From Polynucleobacter sp. 30F-ANTBAC (GTDB taxonomy: Bacteria > Pseudomonadota > Gammaproteobacteria > Burkholderiales > Burkholderiaceae), in contig NZ_JACVON010000002.1 of the NCBI RefSeq assembly GCF_018882385.1, positions 715,058-779,057 of the forward strand: 64,000 nt of DNA. Direction: 5' to 3'. Within the stretch, counting starts at the first letter, position 1. Each line of letters starts with the position of its first letter. Of this stretch, positions 45,601 to 60,600 are shown one piece after another. A program made the position numbers and the translations under genes. A model generated the notes under the pieces. The model was not told the origin of the DNA, did no database searches, and saw nothing but the letters and a program-made list of their open reading frames with translations.

Positions 45601-48600
45601 GATGGTGATGCTACGTCTGCAGAAGTGGCAAATTTATTAGTACGCGTTGCTATTACTAACGATATCTTGTTGGAAAACCCAACAGTTGAAAGTTTTAAGC
45701 TGACTGCGACTCCACTCGGTGGAGCAGCGGTGTTTGGTACCGCCACAATTGCGGATGATGGCACAGGCACTATGTTTGCCACTGGTGTTGCTGGTGCTGC
45801 AGGAGTTACTGCTGCAACAGCTTCTTCGTTAGCTGCGGCAGATATTGATATCACATCTACGCCAAATGATGACCGTGTTCAGGTAGGCAGCGTCACTGTT
45901 AACGAAACCGGTCTTTATGCAGCTTTCAACGTTACGTCGCCTAATGCGCAAGTGGTATTTCTGAGTACGGTGCTAGGCACTGGCACGGGCTTTGCCTCAT
46001 CTACGGATATTGGTGCTGGCGTCGAGTATTGGGATACTGCTTCAGCTGCATGGATGGCTTATACGGCAGGTTCCAGTATAAGCATGACCGCTGGTCAAAT
46101 ACTGAGTGTGCGAATTGCCATCATAAATGAGTCAACTCCTGTTGTTGAGGGCGCTGAAACTTTTAAATTGCAAGTGAGAACTGCTACAGGCGCAACTGGA
46201 GGCACACTTTTAGGTACAGGTACTGCTACTATTGTTGAGAATGGATCTGGAAGCACTTTTGCAACCATTGCACCAATTACCCTCAATGAGTGTTCGTCTT
46301 ACGCAGTATTTACTATCGATCAAGCCTTTGGTAAGCAGGTTTCTCTGAGCCTAGTCCCATCGACATTTATCGCAAGTGCGGCTACGGATAATGCCACAAT
46401 CGGTGCAACTGATGATGGTGTAAATGACATCAACAATACATTGCAATATTGGAATGGGGGTGTTTGGGTTAACTATGTAGCTGGAAGCACAATCACTACT
46501 CCTACGAATACCACTCTCTTGGTGCGAGTGGGAGTTTACGATCAAGAAGTTTACGAAGGTCCTGAAACATTCACGCTGAAAGTGGCTGATGCTAGTGGTA
46601 ACGCTATTGGCTATGGTGTTGCAACCATCATGGATAACGGCACCGGCAGTTTATATACCGGTGACGCAACGGTAACAGACGCTTCAGCGGCATATTCGGT
46701 TGCGGTAACGGCAGCTGAAAAACAAGCAGCATTAGAAGCTTGGCGTCAGGCAACGATAGATAAGTCAAACACGATTGTTGCGGGTAATCAAGGTGCATTC
46801 ATCAAGGCTGATAACGGGGCTTATTACGTCTCAGGAGCAAATGCTTCTCCAACTGGCGCCAATCAAACAACCCCGCTATTAGTTAATGCTGCGAATGGCT
46901 ATAACTACACTGGTACCATTATTGACGTGGCTGTTTCTGGTCGATCCACAGATCAATACTTATTGCTCACTACAACTGGTTTGTATGTATGGGGTACCGA
47001 AGATATCGGCATTCCAACGGCGCTAACCACTAGCGCCAGCTTCCAAAGAATCACTACACCAGCCGACTTTATTCTGGCTGATGTGAAATCAATGACAACG
47101 TCCTATCTTGGCACGATGTTTTTGATGAAGGATGGCACGGTTCGTTCGGTGACTACTGGCAGCCAATATCCATCAGGACATCCGGCTACTGGAGACTTTA
47201 CTAAGGTAGTGGATACCACTGGAAATGCGCTCACAGGCATCACTGATTTAGAGCTTTCTGCAGGTTCAAGTTTTAAAACTGCTGCTTTTGCATATAGCGC
47301 TACTACTGGTAAGTTTTACACGTGGGGTACAACTACCTATTTAGGTAATGGCTCTGCATCTGCCTCCCGCACCCAGGCCACAGAAATGGCCAATCCATTA
47401 CCCGTAGGTGTAAGCGTAGTTCAGATCGGCGCGAGCTATGGAACTTACTTTGTATTGGGTAGCGATGGCAAAGTCTACGTATGTGGCCTTAATTCAAGTG
47501 GATCTGCCGGTCAGGGCAATACAACAGCGCTCGCCAGCTGGACAACGATGCGCGACACTACTGGCGCGGCAGCTACTTCGCTGACTAACGTTCAATTTAT
47601 TAACGCGCAAAATAGCGCAGAAAATAATAACGGCGGTGATGCAATTGCATTGATTCTTAAAGATAGCACTGCATTAGCAGTTGGTAGCGGCGGCCTTAGA
47701 AATAAATTGGGCACCACCACAACTGGAAATATTACAAAGCCTACTCTAGTTGCAGGATCGATCGCTGGCAAGCAGGTTTATACAATTGATGTCGGCGGGT
47801 ATTTCAGTGCGGCAATGTTATACAACACTGCCGATGCTATTAGCTACTCCGGTGAGCCGGCAGGCGCCGTTGGAACAACTACCACTACAGTGGCTACGTT
47901 TACCTCTACCTCTATTGCTGGCATAGCTGATGCCCCCGTTGCAACACAAACACTTGCCAATCCAACTGTGGCTCAATTATGTGACGACACTGGCATCACA
48001 ATTAATAACGTTTCGGTGAATGAGGCTTCACCTGTAGTCGTGTTTGTAATCGATGTGGCTACTACTCAAACGATCAAAGTCGCTGTAGTTGCAGGGACTG
48101 CAACTGCTGGAACTGACTATACAGCCACGCTGGAATATTGGACTGGTTCCGCTTGGTTAGCTTATACCGCTAACACCGCCTTAAACGTCACTGCGGGAAC
48201 TAAGTTGAACGTACGCGTACCTCTAAAAACAGACGTGGTGGTTGACCCTAATGAAACCTTCTTCCTCACTATTGCAGATGCTGAAGGTAGTGTGATGAAG
48301 ACGGGTACTGCTACTATTTTAGAGGGTGCAGGCACTACATTTTCTGCAGGTACTACGGTCCCTGTAACTGTCAGTAGCTTAGTTGTCAATGAAGGCTCAT
48401 CTCATGCCGTATTTACAATTTCTGGCGGCGCGAATCAAGCCATTACCAGTTTAACTTTAGGCGTAGGCGCTATTGATCCGGCCACGGGTAGCGGCACGGA
48501 TTTCGGTGCATCAACTGGTACCGGTTTGGAGTATTGGAATGGCTCGGCTTGGACTGCTTATGTGAGTGGCAGCCTCAGCTTAGATGCTAACGGCAAACTC

Positions 48601-51600
48601 TTGGTCCGCACTCCGATTATCAGTGATGCCATTGTTGATAATAATGAGACATTAACGCTCACAGCCGCTAATACGGCGAGTGGTAATGCCATGGGTACTG
48701 TCACTATTGTTGATGATGGTACAGGAACATTATTTACCTCTGGCAATCCAACAGGTAGCATCCCTGCAACATTGGCAGCACCAAGCCCAGTGAATGGGGC
48801 GGTTTTGGCATCTAGTGCCGCTAACTTACCTGACGATGATCGCGCAATTACTGTCAATGGCGTTACTGTCAATGAGGCCTCACCATACGCAATATTATCG
48901 GTTGATGGCGCAAGTGGGCAGTTTGTAAAGCTGGTATTGACTAGCGGTACGGCTACCCTTGGAACTGATACCAGTTCTGCTATTCAATATTTTGATGGCA
49001 CAACTTGGCAGAATTACGTAGCTGATAGTTATGTCCAGATCCCAGTTGTGGGCACACGCTTGTTGGTGCGCGTAGCAATTACTAATGATGCAGTAACAGA
49101 TGGCGGTGAAACATTTAATTTGATTGCGGCAAATACAGGTGGCGCGACTGCTACTGGAATTGCTACGATTAAAGATGACCTAACTGGAAGCTTGTATAGC
49201 GCCAGCAACACCACAGGGACGCCAGATGCGCTTGGCAGTCAAACTGACTTGACTGCGTTGGATGATGATCGTGTACTAACTGTTAGCACTATCACCGTTA
49301 ACGAAGGCTCTCCATATGCTGTATTTACGGTTACCGGTGCAGCCAATCAAGTAGTTTCGAGTTTGGTCTTGGCTGCAGGCTCAAGCACTCCGGCAACAGG
49401 TGGGGGCGTTGATTACGGCGCAAGCACTGGTACTGGCTTGGAGTATTGGAATGGTACGGCTTGGACTGCCTATACCAGCGGCAATGTCACCCTTGATGGA
49501 ACGGGTGTGCTATTAGTTCGTACGCCAATTGTTAATGATGGTGTTAATGACAATAGTGAGACCTTTAAATTAAATGCTGGAGCAGCTAACGGGCAAACTG
49601 CGACAGGCATCGCAACTATTTTTGATGATGGAACAGGCACGCAATACACTGCCGGAAATCCAGTGGGTAATGCGCCTGCAACGGTCACAGCCCCAACAAC
49701 TAGCGTAGTGCTTTCTGCTAGCGCATCTACTTTGCCGAATGATGACCGTGTTTTAAGTGTTACCAGCGTTACCGTGAACGAAGCTTCACCTTACGCAATA
49801 TTTAAAGTGACAGGCGTACTTGGTCAATACACCAGCCTAAGTTTGGCATCAGTAACTGCAACAGTAGGAACCGATACTGGCTCTGCTTTAGAGTTCTATA
49901 ACGGCACCGCTTGGACGGCTTACGCGGCGGGTAGTTTTGTACAGATCCCCAATGGCGGCTTACTTGTTCGTGTAACGATCACCAAAGACACTATTAGTGA
50001 TAACGGAGAAACCTTTAAGCTCGTAGCTACCAATACTGGTGGTAATGCTGCATTTGGTGTGGGCACTACTGCTGATGATGGTACCGGCGTTTTATTTAGT
50101 AGCACCAATACGACCGGAACACCAGATGCCCCAGGCACCAATGGTGCGCCCGCAACCTTGGTCAAAATGTTTGGCGTGAATTCTGTGGTGGTGAATGAAG
50201 GTTCTCCATACGCAGTCTTTAGTATCACCGGCGGAACGGATGGTAATAATACTGCGACGCGGGTTTTTGGTTTAACTCTTGTAGCTGGTTCAGCAACATC
50301 TGGCTCAGACTATCCTGCTGCTACTCCGCAGTTCTGGGACGGTACGAACTGGGTTAATTGGTCAAATGTGATTGGTCTGGGTGCAACCCCAGCGCTTGTT
50401 CGTGTCGCCATTACCAATGACATGATTAGCGATAACAATGAAGTCTTTTACCTAGACGTCAGGTCGGATTGGGGTACTACTGTACGTGGTACCGTAACAA
50501 TTAAAGATGATGGTGCTGGCACCATATATACCGCCGGCAATCCAACCGGTAGTACACCTGCAACAGCAGCGGCGCCAACACCAGTAAATGGCGTAGTGAG
50601 TGCTGCTAGCGCAGCTAACTTGCCAAACGATGATCGCGCTTTAAGTGTCAATAGTGTCACGGTGAATGAGGCTTCACCTTATGTCGTGTTTACTGTCACT
50701 GGCATATCCGGGCAGTACGTAAAGCTTGTATCAGGAGTTGGTACAGCAAGTGCAGCAGACTTTGACTCGACAAGCTTGCAATACTTTGATGGGGCGGCTT
50801 GGCAGACCTATTCAACTGGCGATTTCATCCAAATTGCGAGTACAGGTAATTTATTGGTTCGTACCGCAATTACCAATGACGCGATTTGGGATAAAGGTGA
50901 AACCTTTACAGTAACAGCGTTCAATACTGGCAATATAAGTGCTGTAGGGACTGCAACCATTAATGATGATAGCGCTGGTAGTTTATTCAGCGTTTCGAAT
51001 ACGACTGGTATTGCAGAGGCGGCCGGCACAAATGGATTACCAGCTACATTAGATAGCGATCGTATTCAGCCATTAACAGCAAGCGCTTTTGCCGATATCA
51101 ACGAAGGTTCATCGCATGCAGTGTTCTTGTTGACGGGTACGCCAGATCAGGTTCTCTCAAGCTTGACTTTGGGTGATGGCTCAAGTACTCCGACTACGAG
51201 TGCTGATTATGGTTCTAGCCTAGAAGTGTGGAATGGTACTGCTTGGGTGGCTTATGTCCAAGGTACGACTGCATTGGATAGCAATGGTAAGTTGCTGGTA
51301 CGAGTAGCGATTGTCAATGACACAGTATCGGACAATGCTGAAACGTTTACGTTGTCTGTAACTGACCCGACTTATTCCGCTTCAACGACAGCCACGATTA
51401 AAGATGATGGTACGGGCACTATATATACCTCTGGTAATCCAATAGGGTTCACGCCTGCGACGGCAACTCCACCAACACCATCAAGTGGGGTAGTTCTTAC
51501 GGCTAATGCAGCTAACTTACTCAATGATGACCGTGTTTTAACTGTTAATACTTTTGATGTGAATGAAGGTTCACCTTACGTTGTGTTCACGGTGACGGGC

Positions 51601-54600
51601 GCAACGGGTCAGTTTGTAAAGCTAAGTACTGCGACTGGGACAGCAACTTCAGCAGACTTTGGCTCAGCAAGCTGGCAATACTTTAATGGCGCCGCATGGG
51701 TAGCCTATACCGCTGGTAGTTTCGTGCAAATTCCGGCGGGAGTTTCTGGTACAGGAACAAGCTTATTGGTTCGTACAACTGTTGCCAATGATGCGTTTGC
51801 TGATGATGGCGAAACAATTATCCTAACTGCAAGCAATACTGGTACCGTAGGTTTTGCCGGCACCGCCACCATCAAAGATGATGGATCCGGTAATTTGTAT
51901 AGTGTTAACAATACTACTGGCGTTGCAGAATCTCCAAGTAGTACATTGGTGTTGAATAATGACCAGACCCTAGCAGTCACCAATCCAAGTGTGAACGAAG
52001 GTTCACCGTATGTCGTATTTACAGTGACCGGCGCCCCCAATCAAAATGTGGTTGGACTATCCTTGCTTGCGACCCAAAACCTCACTCCGAATGCGGTGAT
52101 ATCAGGCGTGGGTGCTGACGTTGGCACGACATTGCAGTACTTCAATGGATCGATTTGGACCGACTACCTTGGTGGTACGGTTACTATCGGCGGTACTGGT
52201 AAGTTGCTGGTACGTATATCAGTGATTAATGATGATGGTCTCGAGAATGCCGAAACCTTCAAGTTAGTTGCAACTGCCTTGGGTAATTTGACGGCTGTTG
52301 GTACTGCAACCATTTTGGATAATTTGCAGGGCGATCTGTACAGTGCCAGCAACACTAGTGGTATAGCCGATGCGCTTGGTACCCAGAGTGATTTACCAGT
52401 TGCTTTAGATAATGACTTTATTGTTGGCGTGACAATTGCGAGTATCAATGTCAATGAATGTTCACCCTATGCCATATTTGCAATTGATGGCGGCTATGGA
52501 GAGCAGTCTAAATTAAGTCTAGTAGCTGTTGGATCCACCAGCATTGGTGCAACCGACAATGGTACGAATGACCTGAATGACAAACTGCAGTATTGGACTG
52601 GCTCAGCTTGGGTTGATTACACCAATGGCTCAATCATCTCTATTCCAGCCACTACGGATTTGATCGTTCGTGTAGCGATTTACGACCACAGTAATTATGA
52701 GGGGCCTGAGTCTTTCAAACTTAGAGTTACTGATACCGCTGGTAAGTTGCGCGGTGAAGGTTTAGCAACTATTTATGATGATGGTACGGGTGATATTTAT
52801 AACGGGGATCTGACCCCGACAGATGCTTCTGCTGCTTATGCAGCTGCACTCGCCGATCCGAATGCTACTGCAGCCCAAAAACAGGCGGCGCTAGACGCTT
52901 GGCGTCAAATTGACTTTGATAAGTCCCGCTACATCATCTCCGGCTTCCATGGCGCTTTCTTTAAAGCCGATGGTGGTGGTTACTACGTGTCTGGTGAGTC
53001 AGCTTCGCCATATGCGGGAAATCTAACAACGCCGTTATTGATTTCAGCTGCCAATGGATTTAATTACACCGGCACGATTATCGATGTTGCTGTTCCGTCG
53101 ACTCGCTACGATCAATTCTTAATGTTGACTACGGATGGTTTGTATTCGTGGGGTACTACAGGCATTGCTTTATCTTTAGGCTACGCACCTAACGGTGCTT
53201 TTCAAAGAATTACGACGCCGATTGATTTTGTAGCATCTGATGTGAAGTCGATGACTGCATCTAACCAAGGTGTCATGTTTGTTATGAATGACGGCACAGT
53301 GCGCACCGTGACTATGTCTCTAACAAACTCAGGCCATCCAAATTCGGGTGACTTTACTAGGGTAGTTGATGCCAGTGGGGCGGCAATTACCGGCATCACC
53401 GATTTGGAGTATTTCCAGGGCGCAGCATTCGCTTATAGTGCTAGCACCGGCAAGTTTTATACGTGGGGCGAAAACTCCTTCCTAGGAGATGGTACGGCAG
53501 CTGCTGCACGTGGTGTTGCTACTGAGATGGCCAATCCTCTGCCAGCTGGTGTGAAGGCTGTGCAAATCGGTATTAGTGACGCCACTTATTTTGTACTTGG
53601 CAGTGACGGTAAGGTTTATACATGCGGTCTAAATCCGCAAGGTGCAGCAGGGCAGGGTTACACAGGTGCAGTTTCTACATGGACGACCATGAAAAACTCC
53701 ACAGGCACTGCGCCGTTAACTAATGTGCAGTTCTTTAGTGCGCAAAACAGTGCAATCTACCCATCCTATGGCACATCAGCCATCAATATGATTCTTAAGG
53801 ATGGAAGCGTGCTGGCAGCTGGCGCTACTAGTAGGGCGATGCTAGGTCTTCCAGGTACCACTGGAACAACTGGAGCTGCAACGCTTCCAACATCTCCTAC
53901 AGGATCGATTGTTGGGCAGGTTGCCTTTACCGTAGAAACTGGTGGTCACTTTAGTTCGGTCTTGTTATTTGGTTGTACAGGTGTTATCAGTGCCACAGGT
54001 CACAACCCTGGTGGTGCTTTTGGTGATGGAACTACCTCCGATCGTGTTGAGTATGTACAAACTCAATTCTTAGGTAGTCTGGCTGAGGCTTGTATTTTGC
54101 CCGTCACCATGCCTAATCCGACGCCAGCGCAGTTATGTGATGACCGTCCATTAACAGTCAACAATCTGACGGTGAACGAGGGTTCACCTTATGCAGTGTT
54201 TACGGTTGGTGGTGCGGCTGGTCAATATGTCTCCTTGGCCTTAGCAGCAACAACGAACGTTAGCCTCAATGCCGCATTGGGTCTTGATGCCGGCACTACG
54301 TTGGAGTATTTCAATGGCACAAGCTGGGTTGCCTATGCGCCTGGCAGCCTGGTGCAGATTCCAATTTCAGGAACCACCTTGTTGGTACGTGTCGCTATCA
54401 CTAACGATGCATTCTCTGATAACGCTGAAACTTTTAATCTATTAGCCAGCAATACGGATGGCGTTACAGCCACTGGTGTTGGAACCATTTTGGATAATGG
54501 AACAGGTGATCTGTTCAGTAGCGCCAATACTACAGGCGCTGCAGATGCACCAGGTACAAATGGTGCGCCAGCTACTTTAAATAATGACCAAGGTCTGTCA

Positions 54601-57600
54601 CAGTCCTTAAGTATTAATAACTTAACGGTAAACGAGGGCTCGCCGTACGCAGTATTTACATTAATGGGTCCGCCAAATCAAGCGATATCAAATCTAGCTT
54701 TAAGTAATGGCAGTACCAACCCTGCGACTGGTGCTGGTACCGATTACAGTGCAGCTACTGGAACAGGTCTGGAGTACTGGGACGCAGCAACCAGTGCCTG
54801 GATTCCGTATGTCAGCGGTAATGTCAATTTAGATGGCAGTGGAATTTTATTTGTCCGCACAGCAATTGCAAGTGATACAACTGCAGATAACGGCGAGACG
54901 TTCAAGCTGACTGCAACTCCGGTAACCGGATCCGCAGTTACGGGCATTGCAACCATTTTGGATGATGCTACGGGTACGCAATTTACTGCCGGCAATCCAA
55001 CGGGCATTAATCCTGCGACAGTTACTCCACCAACTACCAGTGTAGTAAGCAGTGCTAACGCACCTGCATTGCCAAACGATGACCGTCCATTAGCCGTTAA
55101 CAGTCTCACTGTGAACGAAGGCTCGCCTTATGCTGTATTTACAGTAACAGGTGTTACTGGCCAGTACACTAGCTTGAGTTTGACCTCTGGTACTGCTACG
55201 GTCGGTACCGATACTGGTACCGCCCTTGAATATTTCAATGGCACGACTTGGCAATCCTATGCAGCGGGTAGCTTTGTTCAAATACCAAGTGGCGGTCTAT
55301 TAGTTCGCGTTGCAATTACCAATGATGCCCCGGCTGATAATGGCGAGACATTTAATTTGGTGGCAAGTAATACTGGTGGCGGAACCGCTACTGGTGTTGG
55401 TACCATTTTGGATGACGGTACTGGCACTATCTATTCCGCCGCAAATCCAACAGGTAGCACGCCTGCTACAACAACACCGCCAACACCATTCAATGGTGCA
55501 GTGAGCGCAGCTAATGCAGTGAACTTGCCAAACGACGATCGCACTGTCACCGTCAATAGTTTGACGGTGAACGAAGGTTCACCTTTTGCAGTGTTTACAG
55601 TGACCGGTAATTCTGGGCAGTTTGTTAAGCTTGCCACATCAAATGGTACGGCGGGTGCATCTGATTACGGCTCTGCTTTACAGTATTTTGATGGCACGAC
55701 TTGGCAAAATTACACGCCAGGTAGCTACGTGCAAATTCCGACAAGCGGCACCACTTTGTTGGTCCGCGCAGCGATTTTCAACGACATCACTACAGATACT
55801 GGCGAAACATTTAATTTAATTGCTACCAATCTGAGCAATGTTTCTGCAACAGGTGTTGGTACGATCATGGATGATGGTACCGGCGACTTATTTAGTGCGA
55901 ATAACACTACAGGTACCACTGAAAGTCCAGGCGTAAATGGACTGCCATTAGTAAAAGATAACGAGCTTACGGTTGAAATTAGAGATGTAGTCGTAAGGGA
56001 ATGCTCGCCTTATGTGATCTTTACTCTGGATGGTGGTTATGGCCAGCGAGTGAATTTGAGTTTGGCTGCAGTTGGTAGCACCACAATTGGGGCGACCAAT
56101 AACGGAACCAATGACTTAAACGATAAGTTGCAGTACTGGGATGCTGTCGCAAACAACGGTACCGGCGCTTGGGTTGACTATGACGATAGCGTAGGGGTGT
56201 CAATCCCGCCTGCAAATGACTTATTGGTACGTTTAGCACTTTATGACCAGGTAGCCTATGAAGGGCCAGAATCCATCGAGTTGACGGTGACTGGTGCTGG
56301 TGGTGTGGTGCGAGGTACTGGTTTGGCGACCATTAGAGATGATGGTATGGGTGACGTATTTAGTGGGTATGTCACGCCCACAGATGCTTCAGCAGCCTAT
56401 GCAGCTGCGTTGTTAGACTCCAATGCAACAGCGGCTCAAAAGCAAGCGGCTTTGGATGCTTGGCGTCTAGCTACCTTTGAAAAATCAGACTTTATTGTCT
56501 CTGGTTTCCACGGCGCTTTTTATAAGGCTGATGGTGGTGGTTATTACGTTTCAGGTGAGTTCGCTTCACCAACGGCCGGTGGCATTACAACGCCATTGAT
56601 GGTCACTCCCGCAAATGGCTATAACTACACTGGCACTATTATTGATGTCGCCATCCCATCCACGGCTGCTGGCCAGTTCTTATTGCTAACGACCGATGGC
56701 TTGTATGCGTGGGGTGCTACGGGTATTGGACTTGCAGCAGGCTATACATCTAGCCCTAGTTTCCAGAGAATTACCACTCCGGTGGATTTTATTGCGGCTG
56801 ATGTAAAAGCAATGACTGCGTCCGTATCGGGAGTCATGTTCTTGATGAACGATGGTACGGTGCGCTCCGTAACTACGACGACCGATAACTCCGGGCACGC
56901 TAGTACGCCTGACTTTAGCAAGGTTGTGGATGCCAATGGCAATGCAATTGCTGGTATTACCGATCTAGAGTATTACCAAGGCTCAGCTTTTGCTTATAGC
57001 GCTAGTACGGGTAAATTTTATACATGGGGTGCAAGCACCTATCTAGGTGATGGCTCTGCTTTAGCAGCCAGAACGACTGCTGTTGAAATGGCTAACCCAT
57101 TTGCATCAGTGCCTGGCGTCAGTGCAGTGCAGATTGGTATAAGTGGAAATACTTATTTTGTACTTGGCAGTGATGGCAAAGTATATGTAACTGGTACCAA
57201 CCTCTCAGGGGGTGCTGGACAAAACTCCACCACTGCCGTGTTAAGTTGGACGACGATGCGCGATACCACTGGTGCGGCAGGTACCTCGTTGAGTAATGTT
57301 CAGTTTATCAGCGCACAAAATAGTTCAAATGCAGGTTATAGCGACTCGATTGGTGTGATTCTCAAGGACGGCAGTGTATTGGTTCTTGGTAGTAATAGCC
57401 GATCACTGTTGGGCATTCAGTCGGTCCCGACAATTTTAATTCCAACGGCGCCAACAGGTTCTGTGGCAGGTAGACCTGCTTATGCAGTTGAGGTTGGAGG
57501 CCACTTTAGTTCAATATTGCTCTATGGCTGTTCTGGTCTGATTAATGGTACAGGTCATAACCCAGGCGGCGCTTTCGGTGATGGTACGACAGCCAACCGT

Positions 57601-60600
57601 TATGAATTCGCAGAAACTCTATTCTTAGGAAATTTGGCGGAGGCTTGTATAGCACCTGCTGTAGTTGCTAGCGATACACTGACCGGTCTTTGTGATGACC
57701 GACCTGTGACTGTTAGCGATCTGACGGTAAATGAGGGTTCACCATATGCAGTATTTAAAGTTGGCGGAAAAGAGGGGCAGTATGTAAGCCTTGCACTTGA
57801 TACCGGCACAGCAACTGCGGGCGTTGACTATACGGCTGCTTTGGAATACTGGAATGGCACTGCTTGGGTTGCCTATACAGCTGGCGATCTCGTAGTAATT
57901 CCATCAGATGGAGATGCTACCTCTGCCGAGTCTGCTGACTTATTAGTGCGCGTAGCAATTGCGAATGACAGTAATTTGGATGGTGGAGAAACCTTTAAAT
58001 TACTGGCTAGCAATACTGGCGGTCTAACTGTCACTGGTATTGCCACCATTAAAGATGATGGTACTGGCGATCTGTTTAGCTCCGCCAATGCCACCGGTAC
58101 ACCAGACAGTCCTGGTAATGGTTTGGTATTAGATAATGAGCAAGGCTTAAGCGTTAATAATCTCACCGTAAATGAAGGTTCGCCTTACGCGGTGTTTACG
58201 GTCTCCGGCCTTCCAAATCAAGTAGTAGCCAGCTTAGCTTTAGCTGATACGACCAATGCAAGTCTGAATGCGACCGGTGCAAATGGTGCGGACTACGGTA
58301 CTAGCCTAGAGTATTGGAATGGTTCTGCTTGGACGCCATATACCAGTGGTAGCGTGACTTTGGATGGCGCTGGCAAGTTGCTAGTTCGTACCGCTATCGC
58401 TAATGACACCACTCTTGACAACAACGAAACCTTTAAATTAATTGCAACAGATGCAAGCAATCTGACAGCTACAGGTATTGCAACGATCAAGGATGATGGA
58501 AGTGGTACGCAATTTACCGCCGCTAATCCGACAGGGATAACGCCTGCAACCCTTACGACACCAGCACTTGTCAATGGTGTGATTCCTTCTGCAAATGCAT
58601 CTGCTGCTCCTAACGACGACCGTCCTCTAACAGTTGCTGCTATTGCACCGGTAGTTAACGAAGCATCACCATATGCTGCATTTGAAGTGAGTGGGGCACC
58701 TAATCAGTTGGCATCACTGAGCTTACCAACCAATGCATCTAACCCATTAACTGATATTGAATTCTGGAATGGCACTGCTTGGGTTCCTTACAACGCAGGT
58801 GATTTAATTCCGCTAGATAATGCCGGCAAGGCATTAGTCCGTGTATTGCTAGCACCAGAGCAAGATAACACTGGGGATAACAGTGAGCCATTTAGCTTAA
58901 CTGCTACCAATACTGGTGGCACGTCTGCTACACCAGCCACCGTCACTATTAAGGATGACGGTACTGGTACGGTGTTTGTCGTCAATGATCCAGCTACCTC
59001 CGGTACAGATGAGTCTGCCCCAGCTAATGGCGTACTGCCAACAGTGACAGTACCAACTACGGCTGTTGTAAGTGGTGCAACGGAGATCGCTAAGTTAGCA
59101 AACGACGACCGCCCATTAACTGTCAACGATGTCACAGTCAACGAAGGATCACCTTTTGTTGCATTTACAGTGGGCGGTAAAGAAGGGCAGTATGTCACCT
59201 TAGCGCTAGGCAATACTGCTAGCGGAACAGATACAGATGCAACTCTAGGTGCCGATACTGGTACCGCTCTAGAGTATTGGAATGGCACTGCTTGGGTTGC
59301 TTACACCCCAGGTAGCTACGTCCAGATTCCATCTGATGGTGATGGCACTAGTGCTGAGCCAGCAAACCTCCTAGTTCGTGTTGCTATCACGAATGATGCG
59401 CCACTAGATACTGGAGAAACCTTCACTTTAACCGCCACCAATACTGGTGGCACAACACCTGCCGTAGGAACTGCGACCATCATGGATGATGGTACGGGTA
59501 CGGTATTTGTTGCTGATGATGTAGCTACAGTCGGTACAGATGAATCTGCTCCAGTCAATGGAATGGTGCCAACTGTAACTGCGCCAACAACACCAGTAGT
59601 GAGTAGTGTCAATGCGGACAGCTTGCCAAACGATGACCGCCCATTAGGCGTGAACAGCCTCACAGTGAACGAGGGTTCACCATATGCGGTATTTACAGTT
59701 ACCGGTGCGGCTGGTCAATATGTTGAGCTGACAACAACAAATGGCACAGCGAGCTCAAGTGATTATGGTTCGACCTTAGAGTACTTTGATGGCACAACTT
59801 GGCAAACCTATCATGCTGGTGATTTTGTCCAGATACCGGTTACCGGCACTACTTTATTAGTACGTACTGCAATTACCAATGACACGCCGTCTGATAATGG
59901 CGAGACCTTCAACTTAGTAGCCACCAACGTGAGCGGTGCATCCGCAACGGGTGTTGGCACGATTAAGGATGATGGTACGGGGAACGTATTTAGCGGTACT
60001 TCAGGTTCACCTGATTCCGGTGTTGCAGCATCAAGCTTGAATGATGATCGTCCTGTAACTGTGAATAGCGTTACGGTCAACGAGGCATCGCCATATGCGG
60101 TATTTACAGTTGGCGCAATCGAAGGGCAGTTTGTTAGTCTGAGTTTGGCTCCTGATACCGCAACTTCTGGGGCTGATTATGCCAATGCCTTGGAATATTT
60201 TGACGGTACAGCATGGCAACCGTATACACCTGGCAGCTTGGTTCAAGTGCCGAGCGATGGTGATGCAACATCAGGTGAGCCGGCAAATTTATTAGTGCGT
60301 GTTGCAATCACTAATGATGCTCCTTATGAGATGTCCGAAACCTTTAAGTTATCCGCCAGCAATACTGGCGGTAGCGGTGCAACTGGTATTGGCACCATTA
60401 AAGACGATGGTACTGGCAGCATATATGTTGCTACCAACACAACAGCCACGCCAGATAACCCCGGAGTTGCTGGCGCACCAACATTAAATAACGATATCCC
60501 GTTTAGCCCTGCATTCGTGAACGATTTGCTCGTTAACGAAGGCTCGCCTTATGTTGTCTTTACTGTGACTGGTGTACCAACGGCAGAAGTCACCTTAACT

